DNA of 64,000 bases, from positions 3,100,001 through 3,164,000 of the forward strand of contig NZ_CP154859.1 of assembly GCF_039614725.1 (NCBI RefSeq). The letters are read 5' to 3'. Positions 9,366 through 18,400 of the stretch are shown here, in pieces. The translations under genes were made by a program, and so were the position numbers. Source of the DNA: Thauera sp. JM12B12 (GTDB taxonomy: Bacteria > Pseudomonadota > Gammaproteobacteria > Burkholderiales > Rhodocyclaceae). The number at the start of each line of letters is the position of its first letter. The first letter of the stretch is position 1. The notes beneath the pieces are model-generated. The model made no database searches, was not told the DNA's origin, and saw nothing but the letters and a program-made list of their open reading frames with translations.

Positions 9366-10292
9366 CGGAACGATACGCCGGCCGCAGTCCGACAACAGCC
9401 GGCGCAGCCAGCGGTGTCCTGCCGAGTGGTGGTTGCGCTCGTGCCAGAGCTGGTAGAAGCGCATCGGCGGGAACGCGATCGGTGAGGGGATGATCGCCAG
9501 CGGCAACAGGTTGGCGTAGAACTGCGCGAAATGACGCGTGGTGGTGAACACCAGGTCGGTGCCCTGCAGCAGGTAGGGCGCGGCGGTGAAGGACTGCACC
9601 ACCACGCGCTCGTCGCGGTTGATCCGCATCGACGCCAGCACGCTGTCGATGACCCCGCGCTGGCTGATCGAGTAAGGCATCGGCACCACGTGCGCGGCGC
9701 GCATGTAGTCCTCGGTCGTCATCCCCTTCTTGGCGCACGGATGGCTCGCCGCGACCAGGCACACGATCTCGTCCTCGAGCAGCATCGACAGGTGCATGCG
9801 GTGCGGCGGCTCGGGCCAGTTGCCGATCACCACGTCCAGATCCCCTTCCGCGAGCGAGCGCTCGAAGTCGAAGTTGGGCCCCAGCGCATGCAGCGTCAGG
9901 CGCGCCTGCGGCGCCTCGCGGCGGAAGCGCTCGGCCACGCTGGCGACGAACACCGGCGCCAGGTAGTCGGGCGAGCCGATGCGGAATTCGTGCCGTGTGG
10001 TGTGCGGCTCGAACGACTCCGGGGCATCGACCATGCGGTCGATCTCCGCGAGCGCGCCCTTGGCGTGCGACATCAGCGCCAGCGCGCGCTCGGTGGGCAC
10101 CATGCCGCCCTTCTCGCGCACCAGCAGCGGATCGCCGAGGATCTCGCGCAGGCGCTTCAGGGCCGCACTGACCGCGGGCTGGGACTGGTTCATGCGCAGC
10201 GCGGTGCGCGATACGCTGCGCTCGGTGATCAGCAGCACGAAGATGCGCAACAGATAGGTATCGAGCGGGTCGTCGCTGCGCCGCAGGGTCAT
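9354..10292 (-). CDS. LysR-family regulator, likely controlling the urate/allantoin operon
   Basis: 312 residues from the ATG at 10292, which has GGAGA upstream. An N-terminal winged helix-turn-helix (about 15-75) has the family pattern with RMNQSQPAVSAALKRLRE as the recognition region, followed by LGDPLLVREKGGMVPTERA. A LysR substrate-binding fold follows. It is divergent from uraH across a 181-base gap that contains a 27-base dyad (10369-10395). This geometry is classic for a LysR protein controlling the divergent operon. The effector (urate, xanthine or allantoin) is unknown. Confidence 0.85.
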   Translation of the reverse strand: MTLRRSDDPLDTYLLRIFVLLITERSVSRTALRMNQSQPAVSAALKRLREILGDPLLVREKGGMVPTERALALMSHAKGALAEIDRMVDAPESFEPHTTRHEFRIGSPDYLAPVFVASVAERFRREAPQARLTLHALGPNFDFERSLAEGDLDVVIGNWPEPPHRMHLSMLLEDEIVCLVAASHPCAKKGMTTEDYMRAAHVVPMPYSISQRGVIDSVLASMRINRDERVVVQSFTAAPYLLQGTDLVFTTTRHFAQFYANLLPLAIIPSPIAFPPMRFYQLWHERNHHSAGHRWLRRLLSDCGRRIVPPAA

Positions 10293-10368
10293 GGCGGGTC
10301 TCCATTTCTTCGTGTTGTCGGGCGCTTGCGCCAGCCCGGACGGATATGGCGGCAAGAGATACGCGGGA

Positions 10369-10395
10369 GCATATATCACTTATAAGAACATATGC
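10369..10395. promoter_or_regulatory. Putative LysR operator: 27-base dyad
   Basis: GCATAT at the left end and ATATGC at the right end are perfect inverted repeats across a 15-base spacer holding the palindrome CTTATAAG. It lies midway between the divergent LysR gene and uraH in an AT-rich island, which is unusual in this genome. A dyad of the same total length occurs at 18306-18332 before the uracil-xanthine permease. Confidence 0.5.
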
Positions 10396-10473
10396 GATCC
10401 GTTAATACGGTCGCGGCTTACACTGCGTCTCACACGATCCCCGCATACCCGAACAAGACCAGGAGACAGCACC

Positions 10474-10824
10474 ATGGGACGCCTCACCACTCACGTACTC
10501 GACACCGCCCACGGCAAGCCCGGCGTGGGCATCGCGGTCACCGTCTATCGCCTCGACGGCGAGCGCCGCGAGGTCGCGCGCACCGTTACCAACCACGACG
10601 GCCGCTGCGACAAGCCGCTGCTCGAGGGCGCCGCGCTCGAGGCCGGCAAGTACGAGATCGTCTTCGCCGCCGGCGACTACTTCCGCGCCCTGGGCCTGAG
10701 CCTGCCCGAGCCGCTCTTCGTCGATGAGGTTGCGCTGCGCTTCGGCATCGCCAATGTGGACCAGCACTACCACGTGCCGCTGCTGGTCTCGCCGTGGAGC
10801 TACTCCACCTACCGCGGCAGCTGA
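10474..10824 (+). CDS. uraH: 5-Hydroxyisourate hydrolase (transthyretin-like)
   Basis: 116 residues, the normal length. The enzyme opens 5-hydroxyisourate to OHCU in urate degradation. The N-terminal motif LTTHVLDTAHGKPG supplies the catalytic His, the central RxxTNxDGR-like stretch is present as TVTNHDGRCD, and the protein ends in YRGS, the C-terminal signature that separates hydrolases from transthyretins. AGGAGA precedes the ATG. It is the first gene of the urate operon, 41 bases before puuD. Confidence 0.95.
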   Translation: MGRLTTHVLDTAHGKPGVGIAVTVYRLDGERREVARTVTNHDGRCDKPLLEGAALEAGKYEIVFAAGDYFRALGLSLPEPLFVDEVALRFGIANVDQHYHVPLLVSPWSYSTYRGS

Positions 10825-10865
10825 ACCGCGCGCGCCCACCCCGACCCCGACAAAGAGAACAGATC

Positions 10866-12059
10866 ATGGAAGCCTATCTGCTCGACTGGGCCAATCTGCT
10901 GGTCCGCTGGCTGCACCTGATCGCAGGCATCGCCTGGATCGGCGCCTCCTTCTACTTCGTGATGCTCGACAACTCGCTGAAGCCGCCCAAGAAGCCGGAG
11001 GACGCCAAGCGTGGCGTGTTCGGCGAACTGTGGGCGGTGCACGGCGGCGGCTTCTACCAGAGCCAGAAATACCTCACCGGCCCCAAGGGCGAGCCCCTCA
11101 CCCAGGACCTGCACTGGTCGAAGTGGGAGGCCTACACCACCTGGCTGTCGGGCATGGGCATGCTCGCCATCGTGTACTGGATCGGCGCCTCGAGCTACCT
11201 GATCGACAGCAACGTGATGGCGCTGTCGCCGGCCGCCGCGGTGGGCATCTCGATCGCCTTCCTGGTGGTGGGCTGGGTGTTCTACGACCTCCTGTGCCGC
11301 AACATGATCGGCAAGGACGGCCTGCTCGCGGCGATCGTGTTCGTGTTCGTGATGGTGGCGAACTACGTGCTGCACCAGGTGTTCTCGGCCCGCGGCGCCT
11401 ACATCCACGTCGGCGCCATGCTCGGCACGATGATGGCGGCGAACGTGTTCTTCCACATCATTCCCGGCCAGAAGAAGATGGTCGAGCAGATCCGCCGCGG
11501 CGACCCGGTCGACACCATGCCCGGCATCGTCGGCAAGCAGCGCTCGGTGCACAACACCTACTTCACGCTGCCGGTGCTGTTCATCATGATCAGCAACCAC
11601 TACCCGATGACCTACGCCAATGCCAACGGCTGGCTGGTGCTCGGCGTGCTGATGGTGGCCGGTGTGCTGATCCGCCAGTTCTTCGTGCTGCGCCATCGCG
11701 GCCAGGTCAAGTGGTGGCTGCCGGCGGCCGGCGTGGCGCTGATCGCGCTGCTGATGGTGCTGATGGCGCCCAAGCAGGTCGACGCCAGCGGCGACAAGGT
11801 CAGTTTCAGCACCGTGCAGTCGATCATGGCGCAGCGCTGCGTCACCTGCCATGCCGAGAAGCCCACCCATGAGGGCTTCGCCCAGCCGCCCAAGGGCGTG
11901 ATGCTGCAGACGCCCGAGCAGATCGCCGCCAACGCGGTGATGAGCGCGCAGACCGTGGCCAGCGGCTACATGCCGCTCGGCAACCTCACCGGCATCACCG
12001 ACGAGGAGCGCGAGAAGATCGCGATCTGGTTCGCCCAGGGCGCCCGTACGGCGGACTGA
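10866..12059 (+). CDS. puuD: Membrane-bound urate oxidase with C-terminal cytochrome c domain
   Basis: 397 residues. The N-terminal 300 contain about eight membrane helices, including LVRWLHLIAGIAWIGASFYF at the start and the EAYTTWLSGMGMLAIVYWIG helix. A helix near 290-310 leads into a cytochrome c domain with the haem motif CVTCH (near residue 325) and a Met-containing SGYMPLGN loop as likely axial ligand. This is the PuuD family, which oxidises urate to 5-hydroxyisourate and is thought to pass electrons to the respiratory chain instead of making peroxide. It lies between uraH and uraD, the genes for the next two steps. Confidence 0.93.
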   Translation: MEAYLLDWANLLVRWLHLIAGIAWIGASFYFVMLDNSLKPPKKPEDAKRGVFGELWAVHGGGFYQSQKYLTGPKGEPLTQDLHWSKWEAYTTWLSGMGMLAIVYWIGASSYLIDSNVMALSPAAAVGISIAFLVVGWVFYDLLCRNMIGKDGLLAAIVFVFVMVANYVLHQVFSARGAYIHVGAMLGTMMAANVFFHIIPGQKKMVEQIRRGDPVDTMPGIVGKQRSVHNTYFTLPVLFIMISNHYPMTYANANGWLVLGVLMVAGVLIRQFFVLRHRGQVKWWLPAAGVALIALLMVLMAPKQVDASGDKVSFSTVQSIMAQRCVTCHAEKPTHEGFAQPPKGVMLQTPEQIAANAVMSAQTVASGYMPLGNLTGITDEEREKIAIWFAQGARTAD

Positions 12060-12106
12060 ACGCGCGCACCGAGCACACAGAACAAGACAGGAAAGGAAGA
12101 GACACC

Positions 12107-12685
12107 ATGAGCACCCCCACCGTCACCGCCCCCGCCAGCGCCACGGCCGTCACCGCCGAGGCGTGCACGAGCGCCGCCCTCGCCGCGCTCTCGAAGCTGC
12201 CGCAGGACGCCTTCGTCGCCCGCCTCGAAGGCATCTTCGAGCACTCGCCCTGGGTCGCCGAGCGCGCCTGGAGCGCCGGCCCCTTCACCAGCATCGACGC
12301 GCTCCACGCCGCGATGTGCCTCGTGGTCGACACCGCCGACCCCACCGAGCAGCTCGGCCTCATCTGCGCCCACCCGGAGCTCGCCGGCAAGGAAGCCGAA
12401 GCCGGCACGCTGACCACCGCCTCCACCGGCGAGCAGCGCGGCGCCGGCCTCGACCAGTGCACCAAGGACGAACTCCAGCGCCTGCGTCAGCTCAACAAGG
12501 ACTACCGCGCGCGCTTCGGCTTCCCCTTCGTGGTCGCGGTCAAGGGCCTCAGCCGCCACCAGATCATGGACCGCGTCGAGGCGCGCCTCGCCAACGATCG
12601 CGACACCGAGTTCCGCACCTGCCTCGCGGAGATCGGCAAGATCGCCCGCTTCCGGCTGGATGCGCTGTTGAGCCCCGCCGCCTGA
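12107..12685 (+). CDS. uraD: OHCU decarboxylase
   Basis: 192 residues. It converts 2-oxo-4-hydroxy-4-carboxy-5-ureidoimidazoline to (S)-allantoin. Family motifs are visible: FVARLEGIFEHSPWVAERA with the expected catalytic His, HPELAGKEA, and STGEQRGAGLDQ, followed by YRARFGFPFVVAVKG. The first 20 residues are a Thr/Ala-rich extension with no clear role. GGAAAGGAAGAG precedes the ATG. The next gene, puuE, starts 17 bases after its stop. Confidence 0.93.
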   Translation: MSTPTVTAPASATAVTAEACTSAALAALSKLPQDAFVARLEGIFEHSPWVAERAWSAGPFTSIDALHAAMCLVVDTADPTEQLGLICAHPELAGKEAEAGTLTTASTGEQRGAGLDQCTKDELQRLRQLNKDYRARFGFPFVVAVKGLSRHQIMDRVEARLANDRDTEFRTCLAEIGKIARFRLDALLSPAA

Positions 12686-12702
12686 TCCACAGGAGCCCGA
12701 AC

Positions 12703-13635
12703 ATGACTTCGACCAACGCCTACCCCCGCGACCTCGTCGGCTACGGACGCAACCCGCCGCACGCCAACTGGCCCGGCCGCGCCCGCGTCGCCGTGCAGTT
12801 CGTCCTCAACTACGAGGAAGGCGGCGAGAACTGCGTGCTGCACGGCGACGCCGGCAGCGAGCAGTTCCTGTCCGAGCTGTTCAATGCCGCCAGCTACCCC
12901 GAGCGCCACCTGTCGATGGAAGGCATCTACGAGTACGGCTCGCGCGTGGGCGTGTGGCGCTTCCTGCGCGAGTTCGAACGCCGCGGCCTGCCGATGACGA
13001 TCTTCGGCGTGTCGATGGCGCTCGAGCGCCACCCGGACCTGACCGCCGCGTTCAGGGAACTCGGTCACGAGATCGCCTGCCACGGCTGGCGCTGGATCCA
13101 TTACCAGAACGTGCCCGAAGAGATCGAGCGCGAGCACATGCGGATCGGCATGGAGATCATCGAGCGCCTGACCGGCGAGCGTGCGCTGGGCTGGTACACC
13201 GGCCGCGATTCGCCCAACACCCGGCGCCTGGTCGCCGACCACGGCGGCTTCCTGTACGACTCGGACTACTACGGCGACGACCTGCCGTTCTGGACCGAGG
13301 TGCAGAAGACCAGCGGCGAGACCGTGCCGCACCTCATCGTGCCCTACACGCTCGACACCAACGACATGCGCTTCGCGCTGCCGCAGGGCTTCTCGCACGG
13401 CGACGAGTTCTTCGAGTACCTGCGTGACGCCTTCGACGTCATGTACGCCGAGGGCGAGGAGCGCCCGGCGATGATGTCGATCGGCATGCACTGCCGCCTG
13501 CTCGGCCGCCCGGGCCGTTTCAAGGCCCTGCAGCGCTTCCTCGACCACATCGAGAAGCACGACCGCGTCTGGGTCTGCCGCCGCGTCGACGTCGCCCGCC
13601 ACTGGATCGAACACCACCCCTACAACCCGAAATGA
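12703..13635 (+). CDS. puuE: Allantoinase, polysaccharide-deacetylase fold
   Basis: 310 residues. The start ATG has AGGAG upstream. PuuE enzymes hydrolyse allantoin to allantoate with a NodB/polysaccharide deacetylase fold and are unrelated to AllB/DAL1 amidohydrolases. Seen here: [19 protein letters not shown] at the N-terminus, [12 protein letters not shown], the [11 protein letters not shown] stretch that replaces the metal-binding His of classical deacetylases, and [12 protein letters not shown]. It ends directly at a palindromic repeat (13638-13660). Confidence 0.93.
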   Translation: MTSTNAYPRDLVGYGRNPPHANWPGRARVAVQFVLNYEEGGENCVLHGDAGSEQFLSELFNAASYPERHLSMEGIYEYGSRVGVWRFLREFERRGLPMTIFGVSMALERHPDLTAAFRELGHEIACHGWRWIHYQNVPEEIEREHMRIGMEIIERLTGERALGWYTGRDSPNTRRLVADHGGFLYDSDYYGDDLPFWTEVQKTSGETVPHLIVPYTLDTNDMRFALPQGFSHGDEFFEYLRDAFDVMYAEGEERPAMMSIGMHCRLLGRPGRFKALQRFLDHIEKHDRVWVCRRVDVARHWIEHHPYNPK

Positions 13636-13637
13636 TT

Positions 13638-13660
13638 TCAATGGGGTCAGACCCCATTGA
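13638..13660. repeat. Palindromic repeat (core GGGGTCAGACCCC), copy 1
   Basis: A 23-base near-perfect palindrome with arms TCAATGGGGTC and GACCCCATTGA around a single A. It starts two bases after the puuE stop codon and may fold as a transcript hairpin. The same 23-base element, in the other orientation, is at 57402-57424. The bases after it (CCCATTGATCC) repeat part of the arm. Its translation in one frame creates a false N-terminal extension of the allantoicase frame. Confidence 0.75.
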
Positions 13661-13694
13661 TCCCATTGATCCAACTCTGACAAGGAGAACCCTC

Positions 13695-14744
13695 ATGGCC
13701 AGCCATACTCCCGGCGCCCCCGTCTTCGCCCCTGCTGCCGAGCTGCCCGACTGGGCGCTGCGTTCGGTCGATCTCGCCAACCCGCGCCTGGGCGCTCGCG
13801 CGCTCGCCGCCTCGGACGACTTCTTCGCCGAGGTCGCGCGCATGCTCAACCCGGAGCCGGCGCAGTTCGTCCCCGGCAAGTTCGACACCAACGGCAAGTG
13901 GATGGACGGCTGGGAGTCGCGTCGCAAGCGCGTCGCCGGCCATGACTGGGCGCTGGTCAAGCTCGGCGTCAAGGGCGTGATCCGCGGCTTCGACGTCGAC
14001 ACCAGCCACTTCACCGGCAACTACCCGCCGGCGGTCTCGATCGAGGCCTGCGTGTCCGAGTCCGACGACGTGGCCGCGCTCCAGGCCGCGGCCTGGACCG
14101 AGATCCTCCCGGCCACGCCGATGGGCCCCAACAGCCACCACATCCTCGAGTGCGCGAGCACCGCGGCCTGGACCCACCTGCGCGTGAACATGTATCCGGA
14201 CGGCGGCATTGCCCGTCTGCGCGTCTATGGCCGCCCGGTCGGCACGCTCGCGGCCAAGGCCGCTTCGGGCGAGCTGGTCGATCTGGTGGCGATGGAGAAC
14301 GGCGGTCGCGCGGTGTCGTGGAACGACGCCAGCTTCGGCTCGTCGGCCGCCGCCCTGCTGCTGCCGGGCCGGGGCATGAACATGGGCGACGGCTGGGAGA
14401 CCCGCCGCCGCCGCGAGCCGGGCAACGACTGGTGCGTGCTCGAGCTCGGCGCCCCGGGTACGGTCGAGAAGATCGAAGTCGACACCGCCTTCTTCAAGGG
14501 CAACTACCCGGATCGCTGCTCGGTGCAGGCGGCCTATGTGACCGGGGGCACCGACCGCTCGATCACCACCCAGTCGATGTTCTGGCAGACCCTGCTGCCC
14601 GAGCAGAAGCTGGAGATGGACGCGATCCACAGCTTCACCGAGCAGGTCGCCAAGCTCGGGCCGATCACCCACGTGCGCTTCAACATCTTCCCCGACGGCG
14701 GCGTCTCGCGCCTGCGCCTGTGGGGCAAGGTCGAGCCCCGCTAA
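13695..14744 (+). CDS. alc: Allantoicase
   Basis: 349 residues, starting at ATG 13695 with AAGGAG eight bases upstream; the frame is open further left only through the palindromic repeat. The enzyme hydrolyses allantoate to ureidoglycolate and urea. Two homologous halves typical of allantoicase are clear: GWESRRKR...HDWALVKLG...[14 protein letters not shown] in the first, and GWETRRRR...NDWCVLELG...[12 protein letters not shown] in the second. Each half ends in a FPDGG or YPDGG loop ([15 protein letters not shown] and [15 protein letters not shown]). It is followed by REP doublet 2 before allA. Confidence 0.95.
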   Translation: MASHTPGAPVFAPAAELPDWALRSVDLANPRLGARALAASDDFFAEVARMLNPEPAQFVPGKFDTNGKWMDGWESRRKRVAGHDWALVKLGVKGVIRGFDVDTSHFTGNYPPAVSIEACVSESDDVAALQAAAWTEILPATPMGPNSHHILECASTAAWTHLRVNMYPDGGIARLRVYGRPVGTLAAKAASGELVDLVAMENGGRAVSWNDASFGSSAAALLLPGRGMNMGDGWETRRRREPGNDWCVLELGAPGTVEKIEVDTAFFKGNYPDRCSVQAAYVTGGTDRSITTQSMFWQTLLPEQKLEMDAIHSFTEQVAKLGPITHVRFNIFPDGGVSRLRLWGKVEPR

Positions 14745-14791
14745 ACCTCCACCCAGCCGTGCTCGCCCCCGTGGGAGCGAGCTCAGCGCCC

Positions 14792-14859
14792 GTGGGAGCG
14801 GGCTTGCCCGCGAAAGTGGCGCTTGATCCCGCGACATTCGCGGGCAAGCCCGCTCCCAC
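14792..14859. repeat. REPIN-like doublet 2
   Basis: The same 23-base REP unit as at 7749 stands at 14792-14814, with its reverse complement at 14837-14859, 22 bases apart. A partial extra copy, GTGGGAGCGAGCTC, lies at 14771-14784. The doublet fills most of the 194-base gap between alc and allA and could form a strong hairpin that separates expression of these two genes. Confidence 0.8.
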
Positions 14860-14938
14860 GGGCAGTCGCATCCACAGCCAGTTGGCCCCACGGACAACTG
14901 CCCCCCACGGCGCAGCGATCGCCTTACCGAGACTTGCC

Positions 14939-15454
14939 ATGTCCGCCCAGACGCCCCTCACCCTCAAGGTCGAAACCCTGACCCGCGAGGCCTTCGCCCC
15001 CTTCGGCGAGGTCATCGAGGCGAGCGACGCCGCCCAGCACTTCACGATCAACGCCGGCAACACCGAGCGCTACCACGACCTCGCCCGCATCGAGCCGGGC
15101 GCCGACGGGCGTGTCATCGTCTCCATCTTCCGCGGCCAGCCCCGCACCCTGCCCTTCACCGTGCAGATGATGGAGCGCCACCCCAAGGCCTCGCAGGCCT
15201 TCATCCCGATGTCGGGCAAGCCCTACCTGGTCGTGGTCGCCCCCGCCGGCGAACCGCCCAAGGTCGAGGACCTCAAGGTCTTCCTCGCCCGCGGCGACCA
15301 GGGCGTCAACTACGCCACCGGCGTCTGGCACCACCCGCTGCTCGCCCTCGAGGCCGTGTGCGACTTCCTCGTCGTCGATCGCAGCGGCCCGGGGCACAAC
15401 TGCGACGAGGTGCAGCTCGACACGCCGGGGCTGATCCCCGCCCTGCGCAGCTGA
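14939..15454 (+). CDS. allA: Ureidoglycolate lyase
   Basis: 171 residues. The enzyme splits (S)-ureidoglycolate to glyoxylate and urea, ending the pathway. Family motifs include [12 protein letters not shown] near the N-terminus, [38 protein letters not shown] and [16 protein letters not shown], where the two His of the cupin-like active site are seen, then [16 protein letters not shown]. The ATG at 14939 overlaps GCC-rich sequence with no strong ribosome binding site (CGAGACTTGCC). It is separated from alc by REP doublet 2. Confidence 0.93.
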   Translation: MSAQTPLTLKVETLTREAFAPFGEVIEASDAAQHFTINAGNTERYHDLARIEPGADGRVIVSIFRGQPRTLPFTVQMMERHPKASQAFIPMSGKPYLVVVAPAGEPPKVEDLKVFLARGDQGVNYATGVWHHPLLALEAVCDFLVVDRSGPGHNCDEVQLDTPGLIPALRS

Positions 15455-15501
15455 GGCGCAGCGGCGGTACGATGCCGACGTGACCCACGAAGCCTGCGAC
15501 C

Positions 15502-16266
15502 ATGCTGCCCTTCGACCCTTACGCCGCGCGCCCTGACACCATCGGCGCCGAGGAATGGCGCGCCCGCGTCGACCTCGCCGCCGCCTACCGCCTGGCTGCA
15601 CGCCGCGGCTGGGGCGACCTCATCTACACCCACCTCTCGCTGCGCCTGCCCGGACGCGACGACGCCTTCCTGATCAACGCCTTCGGCCAGACCTTCGACG
15701 AGATCACCGCCTCGAGCCTGCTCACGATCGACTTCGCGGGCCGCGTCATCGACGGCAGCGACCGCGTCGCCAACCCGAGCGGCTTCGCCATCCATGGCGC
15801 GGTGCACCGGGCACGCGCCGACGCGCACTGCGTGATCCACCTCCACACCGACGCCGGCATCGCGGTCTCGGCCCTGCACGACGGCCTGCTGCCGCTGTCG
15901 CAGCACGCGATGCGCTTCTGGCGCGACATCGGCTACCACGACTACCAGGGGCTCGCCTTCGGCCCCGAGGAGCAGGCGCGGCTGGTCGCCGGACTCGGCG
16001 CGCACCGCGCGATGATCCTGCGCAACCACGGCACGCTGACCTGCGGCCGCAGCGTGGCCGAGGCCTTCGTGCTGATGGACACGCTGGACAAGGCCTGCCG
16101 CATCCAGCTCGCGGCGATGGCAGCCGGGGCGGTGACGATGCCGTCCGAGGAGGTGCTCGCCCGCACCCACGCCGAGCTCACCGCCGACCCCGAACCGGAA
16201 GGCGCCCTCGAATGGCCCGCGCTGCTGCGCGGCCTGATGCGCAGCGAACCCGACTTCGCGCGCTGA
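15502..16266 (+). CDS. Class II aldolase/adducin-family protein
   Basis: 254 residues of the class II aldolase/adducin fold (fuculose-phosphate aldolase, RhaD and AraD relatives). Seen: RVDLAAAYRLAARRGWGD at the start, THLSLRLPG, NAFGQTFDEITASSL, NPSGFAIHGAVH, the metal-binding pair in HLHTDAG, and RNHGTLTCG with the third His. The enzyme should be Zn-dependent, but the substrate is unknown. It lies between allA and a tautomerase gene on the same strand, so a role in handling glyoxylate or another purine-derived carbonyl compound is possible. That is inference only. Confidence 0.85.
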   Translation: MLPFDPYAARPDTIGAEEWRARVDLAAAYRLAARRGWGDLIYTHLSLRLPGRDDAFLINAFGQTFDEITASSLLTIDFAGRVIDGSDRVANPSGFAIHGAVHRARADAHCVIHLHTDAGIAVSALHDGLLPLSQHAMRFWRDIGYHDYQGLAFGPEEQARLVAGLGAHRAMILRNHGTLTCGRSVAEAFVLMDTLDKACRIQLAAMAAGAVTMPSEEVLARTHAELTADPEPEGALEWPALLRGLMRSEPDFAR

Positions 16267-16324
16267 ACCCGCCCTGCGGCGTGCCGCAGCCCACCCCCTC
16301 GACGCCCATCGCCTGGAGCCCACC

Positions 16325-16513
16325 ATGCCCACCTTCCACATCCAACTCTTCGAAGGCCGCAGCCCGGAGAAGAAACGCGAGCTCGTCGAAGCCCTGACGC
16401 GGGAGACCTGCCGCGTGCTCGACTGCGATGCCGGCTCGGTCGACATCATTCTGGTCGAGGTCAAGCGCGAGCACTGGGCGACCGGCGGCGTGCTCTGGTC
16501 CGAGCGTACCTGA
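16325..16513 (+). CDS. Small tautomerase (4-oxalocrotonate tautomerase family)
   Basis: 62 residues, the length of a 4-OT monomer. Pro follows the start Met (MPTFHIQLFEGRSPEKKREL), giving the catalytic N-terminal Pro1 after Met removal. EALTRETCRVL and the DIILVEVKREHWATGG segment match the core. The Arg residues at positions near 11 and 39 of 4-OT are not clearly conserved, so the substrate is uncertain. It is 58 bases downstream of the aldolase gene and likely co-transcribed with it. Confidence 0.8.
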   Translation: MPTFHIQLFEGRSPEKKRELVEALTRETCRVLDCDAGSVDIILVEVKREHWATGGVLWSERT

Positions 16514-16563
16514 CGCCGAGGCGCCGCTCGCGGCGGCACGCCGCGCCTGTCCACGCAGGCGCC

Positions 16564-16590
16564 TCAAGTTGGGCAGATCGCTGCCGTTAT
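16564..16590 (+). promoter_or_regulatory. Sigma-28 (FliA)-like promoter of the chemoreceptor gene
   Basis: TCAAGTTG, 11 bases, then GCCGTTAT. The sigma-28 consensus is TAAAGTTT-N11-GCCGATAA; spacing is exact and 6 of 8 bases match in each box. It ends 32 bases before the GTG of the chemoreceptor. This suggests the receptor belongs to the motility regulon even though it sits inside the purine block. Confidence 0.6.
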
Positions 16591-16621
16591 CCCGTTTCGT
16601 CATGAAAATGGGAGCGCGGCC

Positions 16622-18262
16622 GTGCTCGACACGCTCAAGTTCAAATCCAAGATCATCCTGCTCGTCACCGCCACCTTCATCGGCCTGGCAATCGGCGCAA
16701 TCACCGACGCCGCCAGCCTCAGGCAGGATCTGATGGACGCCCGCAAGCTGCAGGTGCGCTCGATCGTCGAATCCGCGGTGCAGGTTGCCGCCGCGCTGCA
16801 TGGCCGGGTGCAGGCGGGCGGACTCAGCGACGAAGATGCCCGCGCGCGCGCCGCGCAGGCGATTCGGGACATGCGCTACGGCGGCAGCGACGGCAAGTCG
16901 GAATACCTCTACATCTACCAGGCCGACGGCACCACGGTGATGCATCCGATCCGCAGCGAATGGAACGGACGCAACGTGGTCGACCAGGTGCGCGACGGCA
17001 AGGGTCGCTACACGCTCAAGGACATCCTCGCCCTCGCCAGCGCCAGCGGCGCCGGCTTCGTCGATACCGCATTTCCGCGCCCCGGAACCACCGAGCCGGT
17101 CGACAAGCTGCAGTACGTGGCCAGCTTCGGGCCGTGGAACTGGGTGATCGGCACCGGCGTGTATGTCGATGACGTCGACCAGGCCTACTGGTCGAGCATC
17201 GGCACCCGGCTGTCGATCAACCTCGCGATCATGCTGGCGATCGTCGCGCTCGGCGTGCTCATCGCGCGCTCGGTGCTGCGCCAGGTCGGCGGCGAGCCCG
17301 CCGACGCGGTGCGGGTGATGAAGCGTGCCGCGGCCGGGGACCTCACCGTCGACATCCCGCAATCCGCCGCCGGCAGCCTGCTCGGCGAGCTTGCCCAGAT
17401 GCTGCGCGGGATCCGCCAGATGGTCGGCGACATCTCCACCAAGTCCGACATCGTGCGCCGCACCGCGGAGGGCATCTCCGTGGCCTCCGGCGAGGTCGCC
17501 ACGGCCTCTCACCGCCAGGCCGATTCCGCCTCGGCGATGGCCGCCGCGGTGGAGCAGCTGACGGTGTCGATCAACCAGATCTCCGAGTCGGCCCACGACA
17601 CCGAGCAATACTCCTCGTCGGCAGCCACGCTCGCCGCCAGCGGCGAAACGCGGGTGGCCCAAGCCGCCAACGAGATGGCCCTGATCGCGCAGCAGACCTC
17701 GTCGGCGGCCGAGGCCATCCGCTCGCTGGAGTCCCGCGCCAACGAGATCTCGACGATCGCCAACGTGATCAAGGAGATCGCCGCCCAGACCAACCTGCTC
17801 GCGCTCAACGCCGCGATCGAGGCCGCGCGCGCCGGCGAGCAGGGTCGCGGCTTCGCGGTGGTGGCCGACGAAGTACGCAAGCTCGCCGAGCGCACCTCGT
17901 CCGCCACCGAGGAGATCACCAGCATGATCGGCGCGATCCAGACCGACACCGCGACCGCGGTCGACACGATGGACAAGGCCCTGCCGCAGGTCGAGCGCGG
18001 CCTCGATCTGGCCCGCCAGGCCGAACACGCGCTGCGCGAGATACGCGACGGCGCCGGCACGACCCTCGAGCGCATCCGCGACGTGGCGCTCGCCACCCAG
18101 GAACAGAGCGCCGCCAGCACCTCGATCGCCCAGCAGGTCGAGAGCATCGCGCAGATGGTCGAGGAAACCAGCGCGTCCACCCGGCACACGGCGGACTCGG
18201 CGCACGAGCTCGATGTGATCGCGCGCGAACTCGGCGAGCTGGTGGCACGTTTCCGCCACTGA
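16622..18262 (+). CDS. Methyl-accepting chemotaxis protein with periplasmic single-Cache domain
   Basis: 546 residues from a GTG with GGGAGCG upstream. A first membrane helix (about 8-28) is followed by a periplasmic sCache_2-type domain with its typical [12 protein letters not shown] and [18 protein letters not shown] stretches, a second helix (about 195-220), a HAMP region and a signalling domain. The hairpin tip reads [33 protein letters not shown] in continuous sequence, near residues 385-415. No CheR/CheB docking pentapeptide is seen at the C-terminus (RFRH). The location between the tautomerase gene and a uracil-xanthine permease suggests a purine-related ligand, which is an inference. 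Confidence 0.9.
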   Translation: MLDTLKFKSKIILLVTATFIGLAIGAITDAASLRQDLMDARKLQVRSIVESAVQVAAALHGRVQAGGLSDEDARARAAQAIRDMRYGGSDGKSEYLYIYQADGTTVMHPIRSEWNGRNVVDQVRDGKGRYTLKDILALASASGAGFVDTAFPRPGTTEPVDKLQYVASFGPWNWVIGTGVYVDDVDQAYWSSIGTRLSINLAIMLAIVALGVLIARSVLRQVGGEPADAVRVMKRAAAGDLTVDIPQSAAGSLLGELAQMLRGIRQMVGDISTKSDIVRRTAEGISVASGEVATASHRQADSASAMAAAVEQLTVSINQISESAHDTEQYSSSAATLAASGETRVAQAANEMALIAQQTSSAAEAIRSLESRANEISTIANVIKEIAAQTNLLALNAAIEAARAGEQGRGFAVVADEVRKLAERTSSATEEITSMIGAIQTDTATAVDTMDKALPQVERGLDLARQAEHALREIRDGAGTTLERIRDVALATQEQSAASTSIAQQVESIAQMVEETSASTRHTADSAHELDVIARELGELVARFRH

Positions 18263-18305
18263 GGCCGATGCATGGCGGCACGATGAATTCCAGCAATACA
18301 AAATT

Positions 18306-18332
18306 CCTTATGTGTTCTATCCGCCCATAAGG
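18306..18332. promoter_or_regulatory. 27-base dyad upstream of the uracil-xanthine permease (putative operator)
   Basis: CCTTATG and CATAAGG are perfect 7-base inverted repeats with a 13-base spacer, 69 bases before the permease ATG. Total length equals that of the dyad before uraH (10369-10395), and both contain CTTAT/ATAAG cores. A shared LysR regulator is possible but not shown. Confidence 0.5.
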
Positions 18333-18400
18333 ATCCCCCGACGCGGGCGCCCTCCTAAACTGGAAGCCAGGCCAGTTCATAACGACAAGGAGACGCCCCG

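Noticed and set aside
13632..13694. N-terminal extension of allantoicase beginning in the palindromic repeat
   Set aside because: It encodes a repetitive [13 protein letters not shown] peptide derived from the repeat; the good ribosome binding site and conserved start are at 13695.
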